A stretch of DNA of 64,000 nt. Origin: Kitasatospora terrestris (lineage in GTDB: Bacteria; Actinomycetota; Actinomycetes; Streptomycetales; Streptomycetaceae). The stretch is taken from assembly GCF_039542905.1 (NCBI RefSeq), contig NZ_BAABIS010000001.1, positions 4,216,001 through 4,280,000 on the forward strand, given 5' to 3'. Numbering within the stretch: the stretch's first letter is position 1; the number at the start of each line of letters is the position of its first letter. This document shows positions 35,333 to 43,063 of this stretch, piece after piece. The notes below the pieces were generated by a model. That model was not told the origin of the DNA. It did not search any database and worked only from the letters and a program-made list of their open reading frames with translations. Both the position numbers and the translations under genes were made by a program.

Positions 35333-36049
35333 ATGGCGGAGGAGGTCGGCGACGCCGAGCTGCTCGCCCGGCACGTGGCCGGCGACCCGGACGCCTTCGG
35401 CCGGCTGGTCCACCGTCACCGGGACCGCCTCTGGGCGGTGGCCCTACGCACCCTCGGCGACCCCGAGGAGGCCGCCGACGCCCTCCAGGACGCCCTCGTC
35501 TCCGCGTTCCGGGGCGCCCACACCTTCCAGGGCCGATCGGCCGTCACGACCTGGCTGCACCGGATCGTCGTCAACGCCTGCCTCGACCGGGCCCGGCGCA
35601 CCGCCGTCCGCCGCACCGGCTCGCTCGACCAGGACCCCCGCCCGCTCGAAGGCGCCCTCGGCAGCGCCGAACCCGCCGACGCGCCCGTCGTCCGCGCCGA
35701 GCTCCGCGCCGAGGTGACCGCCGCGCTCGGCGCCCTCCCCGAGGACCAGCGGGCCGCCCTGGTCCTGGTCGACATGCAGGGCTACCCGGTCGCCGAGGCG
35801 TCGGCGATCCTCGGCGTCCCGGTCGGCACGGTGAAGAGCCGCTGCGCCCGCGGCCGGGCCCGGCTGCTGCCCCTGCTCCGGCACCTGCGCACCCAGGCTC
35901 CGTCGGACGGCACCGACCCGCACGGCCCGGGCGGTGTTTCACGTGAAACACCGCCCCCGCCGGGGAACCCGGAGCGGCCCGCGTCCGTCCCATCCACGGG
36001 CCGCCCCCGGCCCACCGCCGACCTGGAAGGAGATGCGACCCCGCGATGA
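35333..36049 (+). CDS. sigM: ECF RNA polymerase sigma factor, SigM-like
   Basis: A 238-residue ECF sigma factor. Region 2 reads FGRLVHRHRDRLWAVALRTLGDPEEAADALQDALVSAFRG; region 4 reads LPEDQRAALVLVDMQGYPVAEASAILGVPVGTVKSRCARGRARL. The position (murJ, pseudokinase, sigma, anti-sigma, trxB, trxA) is that of mycobacterial sigM. The C-terminal ~50 residues are an unusual Pro/Gly-rich extension, and a parS site is embedded in this part (encoding VSRET). The stop overlaps the anti-sigma start (ATGA). GGAGGAGG precedes the ATG. Confidence 0.9.
   Translation: MAEEVGDAELLARHVAGDPDAFGRLVHRHRDRLWAVALRTLGDPEEAADALQDALVSAFRGAHTFQGRSAVTTWLHRIVVNACLDRARRTAVRRTGSLDQDPRPLEGALGSAEPADAPVVRAELRAEVTAALGALPEDQRAALVLVDMQGYPVAEASAILGVPVGTVKSRCARGRARLLPLLRHLRTQAPSDGTDPHGPGGVSRETPPPPGNPERPASVPSTGRPRPTADLEGDATPR
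35936..35949. promoter_or_regulatory. parS site inside sigM
   Basis: Perfect GTTTCACGTGAAAC lying inside the sigma-factor coding sequence, read in frame as VSRET within the variable C-terminal extension rather than in a conserved domain. Confidence 0.92.
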
Positions 36050-36951
36050 CGCCGCACCCGCCTTCCCCCGGCCCCCACGACCACCCCGACCTGGACCTGA
36101 TCGCCGACCTCGCCGAGGGCCTGCTCCCCGCCGCGAGCGCCGACGAACTGCGCGCCCACCTCGCCGGGTGCCCGGAGTGCGCCGACACCTCCGCCGCGCT
36201 CGCCGAGGTCTCCGAGCTGCTCGGCGGGGTCGAGGCACCGTCGCTGCCCGACACCGTCGCGGCCCGGATCGACGCCGCCCTGGCCGCCGAGTCCGCCGCC
36301 CGCTCCGCCGTCACCCCCGGCGCCCCCCGCCTCCCCGCCCCGGCCGGCCCCCACGGCGCCCCCGGCGGCGCCCAGGGGGCTCCCCCGCCGCGCCCGGCCC
36401 GGCCGCCCGCCGCCACCGGCCCGGGCCGCACCGGCCGCCCCCGGCGACGCCGCACGGCCGCCCTGCTGCTGGGCACCGCCACCGCGCTGGCCGGGGTGCT
36501 CACCCTCGGCGGCCTCCTGCTCGCCCGTCAGGACACCACCGCGGGCACCGCCGCCTCCGACACCGGCGCCCACGAACCCGCCGTCGCGGGCCGGCCCAGC
36601 GCCGGCGGCAACGGCGACGGCGCGACCAAGGGCCTGCCCGAGTACCGCGCCGACAACCTCCCCGACCGGGTCCGCGAGCTGCTCGCCGCCCACGGATCCT
36701 CGCCCAGGCTCGGCACCGAGAGCTCCGGCAGCGGCGCCGGCACCGTCACCGCACCGGGCTGCGTCACCGCCGCCACCGGCCACCCCACCGACACGCCCCT
36801 GGCGACCGCCTCCGGCCGGTACGCGGGGCAGACCGTCACCGTGCTGCTCTTCCCGGCCGCCGACCGGGCCGACCGGCTGGACGTCTACCTGGTCACCCCG
36901 GACTGCCCGGGCGCCACCGTGCTGCTGCGGGACACCGTCCCGGCGCCCTGA
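36046..36951 (+). CDS. Anti-sigma factor, membrane zf-HC2 type
   Basis: A 301-residue single-pass membrane protein. The N-terminal domain has HLAGCPECAD (residues ~42-51), the HxxxCxxC zinc-binding anti-sigma (ZAS) motif. A Pro/Ala-rich linker leads to a helix (TAALLLGTATALAGVLTLGGLLLA, split over residues ~139-162) and an extracytoplasmic C-domain with Cys pairs (APGCVTAAT, TPDCPGAT). It overlaps sigM by four bases, implying coupled synthesis and that it inhibits this sigma factor. What it senses is unknown. Confidence 0.83.
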   Translation: MTPHPPSPGPHDHPDLDLIADLAEGLLPAASADELRAHLAGCPECADTSAALAEVSELLGGVEAPSLPDTVAARIDAALAAESAARSAVTPGAPRLPAPAGPHGAPGGAQGAPPPRPARPPAATGPGRTGRPRRRRTAALLLGTATALAGVLTLGGLLLARQDTTAGTAASDTGAHEPAVAGRPSAGGNGDGATKGLPEYRADNLPDRVRELLAAHGSSPRLGTESSGSGAGTVTAPGCVTAATGHPTDTPLATASGRYAGQTVTVLLFPAADRADRLDVYLVTPDCPGATVLLRDTVPAP

Positions 36952-37053
36952 CCGACCTGACGACCCCGCGTCCGACCTGACACTCACCCGCTGAATCGTC
37001 CGCCGCGCGGGCGTCGCACGCCCACACTCCGAGCGACGGGTGCGCCGCGGCCT

Positions 37054-37081
37054 GGGAATGCGGGACACTGGTCAGTCGTTG
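37054..37081 (+). promoter_or_regulatory. Sigma-R-type promoter of trxBA
   Basis: GGGAAT (37054-37059) and GTTG (37078-37081) are separated by 18 bases, exactly the Streptomyces sigma-R consensus (GGGAAT-N18-GTT). It lies 68 bases before trxB, whose transcription in Streptomyces coelicolor is known to be induced by thiol oxidation through sigma-R. Confidence 0.83.
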
Positions 37082-37148
37082 TCCCGGGCGGCGGAGCAGA
37101 CCGCCCTCCCCGCCACCGAGCGGGTCGCGATGCGAACCAGGAGATTCA

Positions 37149-38114
37149 GTGAGCGACGTCCGTAACGTGATCATCATCGGGTCCGGCCCGGCCGGCTACA
37201 CCGCCGCTCTCTACACGGCGCGCGCCTCCCTGAAGCCGCTGGTCTTCGAGGGCGCCGTCACCGCCGGCGGTGCGCTGATGAACACCACCGAGGTCGAGAA
37301 CTTCCCGGGCTTCCGCGACGGCATCATGGGCCCCGAGCTGATGGACAACATGCGGGCCCAGGCCGAGCGCTTCGGCGCCGAGCTGGTGCCGGACGACATC
37401 GTCGCCGTCGACCTCACCGGTGACATCAAGACCGTCACCGACTCCGAGGGCACCGTGCACCGCGCCCGCGCCGTGATCGTCACCACCGGCTCGCAGCACC
37501 GCAAGCTCGACCTGCCCCGCGAGGACGAGCTGTCCGGCCGCGGCGTCTCCTGGTGCGCCACCTGCGACGGCTTCTTCTTCCGCGACCAGGACATCGCGGT
37601 CGTCGGCGGCGGCGACACCGCCCTGGAGGAGGCGACCTTCCTCTCCCGCTTCGCCCGCTCGGTGACGGTCGTCCACCGCCGCGACTCGCTGCGCGCCTCC
37701 AAGGCGATGCAGGAGCGCGCCTTCGCCGACCCGAAGATCTCCTTCGCGTGGGACAGCGCGGTCGACGCCATCCACGGCGACCCGAAGCTGACCGGCGTGA
37801 CCCTGCGCGACACCACCACCGGCGAGAAGCGCGAGCTGCCGGTCACCGGCCTGTTCATCGCGATCGGCCACGACCCGCGCACCGAGCTCTTCAAGGGCCA
37901 GCTGGAGCTGGACGCCGAGGGCTACCTCAAGGTCGACGCCCCCTCCACCCGGACCAACATCCCCGGCGTCTTCGGCGCCGGTGACGTGGTCGACCACACC
38001 TACCGCCAGGCGATCACCGCCTCCGGCACCGGCTGCGCCGCCGCGCTGGACGCCGAGCGCTACCTCGCCTCGCTGGCCGACCTGGAGTCCCAGGCCGCCG
38101 TCGTCGCGGTCTGA
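37149..38114 (+). CDS. trxB: Thioredoxin-disulfide reductase
   Basis: A 321-residue FAD/NADPH enzyme that reduces thioredoxin. It has the FAD motif GSGPAGYTAALYTARA, the redox pair CATC (SWCATCDGFFF), the NADPH motif VVGGGDTALEEATFL, and the final FAD site GVFGAGDVVDHTYRQAI. The GTG start follows AGGAG. Transcribed from the sigma-R-type promoter at 37054-37081, with trxA 93 bases downstream. Confidence 0.96.
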   Translation: MSDVRNVIIIGSGPAGYTAALYTARASLKPLVFEGAVTAGGALMNTTEVENFPGFRDGIMGPELMDNMRAQAERFGAELVPDDIVAVDLTGDIKTVTDSEGTVHRARAVIVTTGSQHRKLDLPREDELSGRGVSWCATCDGFFFRDQDIAVVGGGDTALEEATFLSRFARSVTVVHRRDSLRASKAMQERAFADPKISFAWDSAVDAIHGDPKLTGVTLRDTTTGEKRELPVTGLFIAIGHDPRTELFKGQLELDAEGYLKVDAPSTRTNIPGVFGAGDVVDHTYRQAITASGTGCAAALDAERYLASLADLESQAAVVAV

Positions 38115-38207
38115 CCCCCGACAGCCCACCCCCGGCAAGGTCAGAAACATAACCGCGCATCCGGTTGTTGTTCCTGACGAACCACCCCTCGATCCCAAGG
38201 AGTTCCC

Positions 38208-38534
38208 GTGGCCGGCGCCACCAAAGAAGTGACCGACGCGACCTTCGACGCCGAGGTGCTCAAGAGCGACAAGCCCGTGCTGGTCGACTTCTGGGCCACC
38301 TGGTGCGGCCCGTGCCGCCAGGTCGCCCCGATCCTGGAGGAGATCGCGGCCGAGCACGGCGACAAGCTGACCATCGCCAAGCTCGACGTGGACGCCAACC
38401 AGCAGACCGCCGCGGCGTACAACGTCATCTCCATCCCGACGCTGAACGTGTACCAGAACGGCGAGCTGGTGAAGACCATCACCGGCGCCCGCCCGAAGGC
38501 CGCGCTGCTGCGCGAGCTCGCCGAGTACATCTAG
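38208..38534 (+). CDS. trxA: Thioredoxin
   Basis: A 108-residue thioredoxin with the active-site WCGPC (FWATWCGPCRQVAP) and the cis-proline loop ISIPTLNVYQNGE. GTG start behind AAGGAG. It forms the trxBA unit with the reductase and is followed by a 16-base-stem terminator. Confidence 0.97.
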   Translation: MAGATKEVTDATFDAEVLKSDKPVLVDFWATWCGPCRQVAPILEEIAAEHGDKLTIAKLDVDANQQTAAAYNVISIPTLNVYQNGELVKTITGARPKAALLRELAEYI

Positions 38535-38552
38535 TCGCACCGCACCGACAGA

Positions 38553-38590
38553 CGGCGGCGGCCCCCGGACCTCACCGGGGGCCGCCGCCG
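38553..38590 (+). terminator. Terminator of trxBA
   Basis: Sixteen-base perfect stem (CGGCGGCGGCCCCCGG, 38553-38568, with 38575-38590) and loop ACCTCA. It lies between convergent trxA and the GNAT gene and may serve both. Confidence 0.85.
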
Positions 38591-38603
38591 TTCCACGTGG
38601 AAC
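38590..38603. promoter_or_regulatory. Degenerate parS-like palindrome
   Basis: GTTCCACGTGGAAC is a perfect palindrome differing from parS at two symmetric positions. It directly abuts the trxBA terminator. ParB binding may be weaker. Confidence 0.6.
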
Positions 38604-38621
38604 ACGTACCGCGGACGCCGC

Positions 38622-39239
38622 TCAGAACGGCCGCAGCGCCGGCTCCTTCCGCCGCCCGCCGAGCAGCCGCTCCAGCGCGCCCTCCACGTCGCCGCGCCAG
38701 CTGAGCGTGGTCCGCGCCTCCAGCCGCAGCCGCGGGTAACGGTGGTGCGGACGCACCGTCTTGAAGCCCACCGCCAGCAGGTGGTCGGCCGGCAGCACGC
38801 AGCTCGGGACCTCCCGCCCGACCGCGCCGAACGCCTCGATCGCCCGGAAGCCCCGCCCGATCAGGTCCTTGGCCACCGACTGCACCAGCACCCGGCCCAG
38901 CCCCTGCCCCTGGAAGTCCGGCAGCAGCCTGCTGACCATCAGCTGCACCGCGTCCGGCGCGATCGGACTGGTCGGGAAGGACTGCGACCTCGGCACGTAC
39001 GCCGGCGGGGCGTACAGCACGAACCCCGCCGGCCTGCCGTCCACGTACGCCACCCGCCCGCAGGACCCCCAGTCCAGCAGCACCGCCGAGACCCAGCCCT
39101 CCTTCTCCAGCTCGGCCTTGCCGGACTCCACCGCGGCCCGGCCGCTCACCGGGTCCAACTCCCAGAACACGCACGATCGGCAGGTGTTCGGAAGGTCCGC
39201 GAGGTTGTCCAGCGTCAACGGAACGATCTTCCGCCCCAC
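38622..39239 (-). CDS. GNAT family N-acetyltransferase
   Basis: A 205-residue protein with a GNAT core: FVLYAPPAYVPR, then LLPDFQGQGLGRVLVQSVAKDL, where GQGLGR is the acetyl-CoA loop. The N-terminus RKIVPLTLDNLADLPNTCRSCVFWELDP has a Cys pair typical of this family next to parB in streptomycetes. The GTG at 39239 follows a GGAGGAGGAGG tract; a longer frame to 39320 would run through a parS site. Substrate unknown. Confidence 0.83.
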   Translation of the reverse strand: MGRKIVPLTLDNLADLPNTCRSCVFWELDPVSGRAAVESGKAELEKEGWVSAVLLDWGSCGRVAYVDGRPAGFVLYAPPAYVPRSQSFPTSPIAPDAVQLMVSRLLPDFQGQGLGRVLVQSVAKDLIGRGFRAIEAFGAVGREVPSCVLPADHLLAVGFKTVRPHHRYPRLRLEARTTLSWRGDVEGALERLLGGRRKEPALRPF

Positions 39240-39300
39240 GCCCCGCACCTCCTCCTCCGCGTCGGACTCCAGTCTGCGCCGGACAGCAGAACGGGTGCAC

Positions 39301-39314
39301 GTTTCACGTGAAAC
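39301..39314. promoter_or_regulatory. parS site
   Basis: Perfect GTTTCACGTGAAAC between the GNAT gene and the end of parB. Confidence 0.93.
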
Positions 39315-39340
39315 ATGCACCCGTCCTGACGTGATCGGCC

Positions 39341-40435
39341 TCAGCCCTGGGAGAGCCGCAGCCCTTCCTCCCCCGGCGCGAGGCTGTCCAGGATCCGGTT
39401 CAGGTCGTCCACGGAGGCGAACTCCAGGACCACCTTGCCCTTGCCGAGCTTCCCGCCGCGCTGCGACACCTCGACCTTGACCCGGGTGTCGAACCGGTCC
39501 GAGAGCCGGCCCGCCAGCTCGTTGAAGGCCGGAGACACGATCTTCCCGGCCTTCGGCGTGGCGGCCTTCCGCGGCTGGTCGTCCTCACGGTTCATCAGCT
39601 GGACGATCTCCTCGGTGGTGCGCACCGAGAGGCCCTCCGCGACGATCCGCAGCGCCAGCGCGTCCTGCTTCTCCGGGTCCGCGATGCCGAGCAGCGCCCG
39701 GGCGTGGCCCGCGCTCAGGATCGAGGCGGCCACCCGGCGCTGCACCGCCGGCGAGAGCTTCAGCAGCCGCAGCGTGTTGGACACGTGCGACCGGGAGCGG
39801 CCGATCCGGTCGGCCAGCTCGTCGTGGGTGCAGGAGAAGTCGCGCAGCAGCTGGTCGTACGCGGCCGCCTCCTCCAGCGGGTTCAGCTCGGCGCGGTGCA
39901 GGTTCTCCAGCAGCGCGTCCAGCAGCAGCTTGTCGTCCTCGGTCGCCCGGACGATCGCGGGGATCAGGCCCAGGCCGGCCTCCCGGGAGGCCCGCCAGCG
40001 CCGCTCGCCCATGATCAGCTCGTACCGGTCGGCGCCGGTCTGCCGGACCACCACCGGCTGCAGCAGGCCCACCTCCTTGATGGAGGCGACCAGCTCGGCC
40101 AGCTTGTCCCCGTCGAACACCTCGCGCGGCTGGCGCGGGTTCGGCGAGATCGAGTCCAGCGGCAGCTCGGCGAACCGGGCACCGTCGACCGGCGCCAGGG
40201 TCTCCTCCAGCACGCTGCGCGGGGTGCTCTCCCCCGCCAGCTCCCGCAGGCTCTCGGCGGCCGCCTTGGCCGCCACCGTGCCCCGGTCGGCCGGCAGCAC
40301 CGGCACCGCGGGCGACGGGACCGGACCGGCGGGCCGGGTCTGCGTGGCCGCCGTAGCGGGCGCCCCCTGGGCCGGCGGGACGGCCGGGATCAGCGCCCCC
40401 AGCCCACGTCCCAGACCTCTGCGCGGTGCACTCAC
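39341..40435 (-). CDS. parB: Chromosome partitioning protein ParB
   Basis: ParB is a CTP-dependent clamp loading at parS and spreading on DNA. The 364-residue protein starts RRGLGRGLGALIP, has an Ala/Pro linker, then the N-engagement/CTP site with LMQPVVV-like LLQPVVVRQTG and GERRWRASREAGL, the helix-turn-helix CTHDELADRIGRSRSHVSNTLRL, and the C-terminal dimer domain (RGGKLGKGKVVLEFASVDDLNRIL). The GTG start overlaps the parA stop by four bases (GTGA). Eight parS or parS-like sites occur in this window. Confidence 0.96.
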   Translation of the reverse strand: MSAPRRGLGRGLGALIPAVPPAQGAPATAATQTRPAGPVPSPAVPVLPADRGTVAAKAAAESLRELAGESTPRSVLEETLAPVDGARFAELPLDSISPNPRQPREVFDGDKLAELVASIKEVGLLQPVVVRQTGADRYELIMGERRWRASREAGLGLIPAIVRATEDDKLLLDALLENLHRAELNPLEEAAAYDQLLRDFSCTHDELADRIGRSRSHVSNTLRLLKLSPAVQRRVAASILSAGHARALLGIADPEKQDALALRIVAEGLSVRTTEEIVQLMNREDDQPRKAATPKAGKIVSPAFNELAGRLSDRFDTRVKVEVSQRGGKLGKGKVVLEFASVDDLNRILDSLAPGEEGLRLSQG

Positions 40436-41412
40436 CGGTTGCCCTCCATCGTCGTGCTGCCCTGCTCTGCCTTCGGCGGCGCCGCGTGCCGGCCGCCACT
40501 GCGCTGCGGCCCGACCGTGCCGGCCGGGGCGCCCTCGGCGCCACGCAGCGCCAGCTCCCGGGCCGCCTCCAGGTAGGACAGCGCACCGCTGGAACCCGGA
40601 TCGTACGTCAGCACGGTCTGCCCGTAGCTGGGGGCCTCCGAGATCCGGACCGAACGCGGGATCGCGGTCCGCAGCACCTCGTCCTCGAAGTGGGTGCGGA
40701 CCTCCTCGGCGACCTGGGCGGCCAGCCGGGTCCGGGCGTCGTACATGGTGAGCAGGATGGTGGAGACGTGCAGCACCGGGTTGAGGTGCGCGCGCACCAG
40801 TTCCACGTTGCGCAGCAGCTGCCCCAGGCCCTCCAGCGCGTAGTACTCGCACTGGATCGGGATCAGCACCTCGGCGCCGGCCACCAGCGCGTTGACGGTC
40901 AGCAGGCCGAGCGAGGGCGGGCAGTCGATCAGGATGTAGTCCAGCGGCTGCTCGTACGCGGCGATCGCGCGCTGCAGCCGGCTCTCCCGGGCCACCAGGG
41001 AGACCAGCTCGATCTCGGCGCCCGCCAGGTCGATGGTGGCCGGGCAGCAGAACAGCCCCTCCACGTCGACCACCGGCTGCACCACGTCGGCCAGCGGCTT
41101 GCCCTCCACCAGCACGTCGTAGATCGACGGCACCTCCGCGTGGTGGTCGATGCCGAGCGCGGTGGAGGCATTGCCCTGCGGGTCCAGGTCGATCACCAGC
41201 ACCCGCAACCCGTGCATGGCCAGCGAGGCGGCCATGTTGACGGTGGTGGTGGTCTTGCCCACCCCGCCCTTCTGGTTGGCGACCACCATCACCCGGGTCG
41301 AGGCGGGCCTGGGCAGCGCCTCACCCGTCCGTCCCGCGACCTGCACCGCCGCCTGGGCGGCGCGGGCGATGGGCGTGTCATCGACCTGAGCGACGATCTC
41401 CGAGTCCTGCAT
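40432..41412 (-). CDS. parA: Chromosome partitioning ATPase ParA
   Basis: A ~326-residue Walker-type ATPase that positions ParB-parS complexes, essential for sporulation segregation in streptomycetes. It has the deviant Walker A KGGVGKTTTTVNMA, switch LVIDLDPQGNASTALG, and Walker B YILIDCPPSLGLLTVNAL. The ATG at 41412 is chosen, but the frame stays open to 41547 through two parS sites, and no strong ribosome site marks the start. C-terminal tail is Gly/Pro-rich. Confidence 0.95.
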   Translation of the reverse strand: MQDSEIVAQVDDTPIARAAQAAVQVAGRTGEALPRPASTRVMVVANQKGGVGKTTTTVNMAASLAMHGLRVLVIDLDPQGNASTALGIDHHAEVPSIYDVLVEGKPLADVVQPVVDVEGLFCCPATIDLAGAEIELVSLVARESRLQRAIAAYEQPLDYILIDCPPSLGLLTVNALVAGAEVLIPIQCEYYALEGLGQLLRNVELVRAHLNPVLHVSTILLTMYDARTRLAAQVAEEVRTHFEDEVLRTAIPRSVRISEAPSYGQTVLTYDPGSSGALSYLEAARELALRGAEGAPAGTVGPQRSGGRHAAPPKAEQGSTTMEGNR

Positions 41413-41422
41413 GGGGGTCAGT

Positions 41423-41436
41423 GTTTCACGTGAAAC
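41423..41436. promoter_or_regulatory. parS site at the parA start
   Basis: Perfect GTTTCACGTGAAAC, 11 bases before the chosen parA start, placing ParB binding over the parAB leader. Confidence 0.93.
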
Positions 41437-41494
41437 CGGAGGGTCAACAGTCGCCGTCCGGGCGCGGCCGAGGATTCCCGTGAGCAGAGAGGGA

Positions 41495-41508
41495 CGTTTC
41501 ACGTGAAA
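41495..41508. promoter_or_regulatory. parS site upstream of parA
   Basis: Perfect GTTTCACGTGAAAC between rsmG and parA, with a second site 72 bases closer to parA. The pair could let ParB influence parAB transcription. Confidence 0.93.
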
Positions 41509-41559
41509 CACGATGCCCGGAATGTCGCAAATCTGACGGACCGACACACCGGGAAAGGC

Positions 41560-42348
41560 TCAACGGCGGCGCCGTCCCCCACTCCGAGCAGCACCTTCGC
41601 CACCCTTGCCGCCCCGCCCGGCCCGGGCCGCCCTGGCCCGCCGAGTGGCGGCCTTCACACCGCCGGGGCTCTCCCCGGCCTCCACCCGTACCACCCGGGT
41701 CGAGGTCTCCAGCACGCCCTCGCCCACCGACAGCACCGAAGAATTCACCGCACCCAGCCGGGTCAGCGCCGCCCGCGACTCCGCCAGCTCCTGCTCCGCG
41801 GTGTCCCCCTTGAGCGCCAGCATCTGCCCATACGGACGCAGCAGCGGCATCCCCCAGCCCGCCAGCCGGTCCAGCGGAGCCACCGCCCGCGCGGTCACCA
41901 CGTCCACCGCCAGCTTGCCGACCGTCTCCTCGGCCCGCCCGCGCAGCACCGTCACGTTGTCCAGGCCCAGCTCCCGGACCACCTCCTCCAGGAAGGTGGT
42001 CCGCCGCAGCAGCGGCTCCAGCAGAGTCACCGACACGTCCGGCCGGGCCAGCGCCACCGGGATGCCCGGCAGACCCGCACCCGAGCCCACGTCGCACAGC
42101 GAGACGTTCGGTGGCAGCAGCTCGGCGAGGACCGCACAGTTCAGCACGTGCCGGTCCCACAGCCGGGGCACCTCGCGCGGACCGATCAGCCCCCGCTGCA
42201 CACCCGCCGTCGCCAGCAACTCGGTGTAGCGCACGGCCATCGGCAGGCGATCCCCGAAGATCTCCCCAGCCACCGCCGGAGCCTCGGCCAGGCCCTCCAC
42301 CGGCCCACCCTCGGCCGGAACCCCGGCCGCCACGCCGTCCCTGTCCAT
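41560..42348 (-). CDS. rsmG: 16S rRNA (guanine527-N7)-methyltransferase RsmG
   Basis: RsmG (GidB) methylates G527 of 16S rRNA; its loss gives low-level streptomycin resistance and, in Streptomyces, can raise antibiotic production. The 262-residue protein has the SAM motif CDVGSGAGLPGIPVALARPD, RGRAEE and TARAVAPLDRLAGW. The tail is unusually basic (Arg/Gly-rich, ~30 residues). The ATG at 42348 follows GGAGAGG; a GTG at 42366 is possible. Confidence 0.94.
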   Translation of the reverse strand: MDRDGVAAGVPAEGGPVEGLAEAPAVAGEIFGDRLPMAVRYTELLATAGVQRGLIGPREVPRLWDRHVLNCAVLAELLPPNVSLCDVGSGAGLPGIPVALARPDVSVTLLEPLLRRTTFLEEVVRELGLDNVTVLRGRAEETVGKLAVDVVTARAVAPLDRLAGWGMPLLRPYGQMLALKGDTAEQELAESRAALTRLGAVNSSVLSVGEGVLETSTRVVRVEAGESPGGVKAATRRARAARAGRGGKGGEGAARSGGRRRR

Positions 42349-42394
42349 CTCTGCCTCTCCGCTCACCGTCGTATCCACCCGCAGTACCAGCACT

Positions 42395-42408
42395 GTTTCA
42401 CGTGAAAC
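42395..42408. promoter_or_regulatory. parS site upstream of rsmG
   Basis: Perfect GTTTCACGTGAAAC between jag and rsmG, 47 bases before the rsmG start. Confidence 0.93.
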
Positions 42409-42428
42409 GTCCCACCGCGCAAAGGAGA

Positions 42429-42459
42429 CGACCCCGCCCGCGCAAAGCGGACGGGGTCG
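42429..42459 (-). terminator. Terminator after jag
   Basis: Stem CGACCCCG plus CCGC paired with GCGG plus CGGGGTCG (one C-A mismatch) around loop GCAAA, 22 bases downstream of the jag stop on the minus strand. It ends the rpmH-rnpA-yidD-yidC-jag group. Confidence 0.7.
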
Positions 42460-42480
42460 GTCACCAGACCGCCACCGGCA

Positions 42481-42999
42481 TCAGGCCGGAAGCACGACCA
42501 CGCAACGCTGGGGCTCCTCGCCCTCCGACTCGCTCCGCAGCCCCGCCGCCGCCACGGCGTCGTGCACCACCTTGCGCTCGAACGGGGTCATCGGCCGCAG
42601 CTTGACCTGCTCGCCGCTCTTGCGGACCTGCTCGGCCGCCTCGGCGCCCAGCGAGGCCAGCTCGGCCCGCTTGCGCGCACGGAAGCCCGCCACGTCCAGC
42701 ATGAGGCGGCTGCGCTCACCGGTCTCCCGGTGCACAGCCAACCGGGTCAGCTCCTGCAGAGCCTCCAGCACCTCGCCGTCGTGCCCCACCAGACGCTGCA
42801 GCGTCCGGTCGTTTCCTTCACTGACGATGGACACCAGGGCGCGGTCGCCCTCGACGTCCATGTCGATGTCACCGTCGAGGTCCGCGATGTCCAGCAGACC
42901 CTCCAGGTAGTCGGCGGCGATGTCACCCTCGCGCTCCAGACGCGCCAGGGTGCCCTCCGCGGAGGGCGCGTCGACGGCGGAGGTGGTGCCTTCCGTCAC
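42481..42999 (-). CDS. jag: Jag/KhpB single-stranded nucleic acid-binding protein
   Basis: A 172-residue protein with a KH domain (ALVSIVSEGNDRTLQRLVGHDGEVLEALQELTRLAV) and an R3H domain (RPMTPFERKVVHDAVAAAGL, then EEPQRCVVVLP). It lacks the N-terminal Jag_N domain found in Firmicutes, as usual in actinobacteria. It follows yidC by 64 bases. RNA targets are unknown. Confidence 0.92.
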   Translation of the reverse strand: MTEGTTSAVDAPSAEGTLARLEREGDIAADYLEGLLDIADLDGDIDMDVEGDRALVSIVSEGNDRTLQRLVGHDGEVLEALQELTRLAVHRETGERSRLMLDVAGFRARKRAELASLGAEAAEQVRKSGEQVKLRPMTPFERKVVHDAVAAAGLRSESEGEEPQRCVVVLPA

Positions 43000-43063
43000 A
43001 GGGGGACTCCTTCAGGGATGGGCCCTCGGGTGGGGCCGGGTACAAGGACCTGGAGAGGCCCGG

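Noticed and set aside
32998..35334. 778-codon minus-strand frame opposite the pseudokinase gene
   Set aside because: Shadow of the pseudokinase; no motif and no ribosome site.
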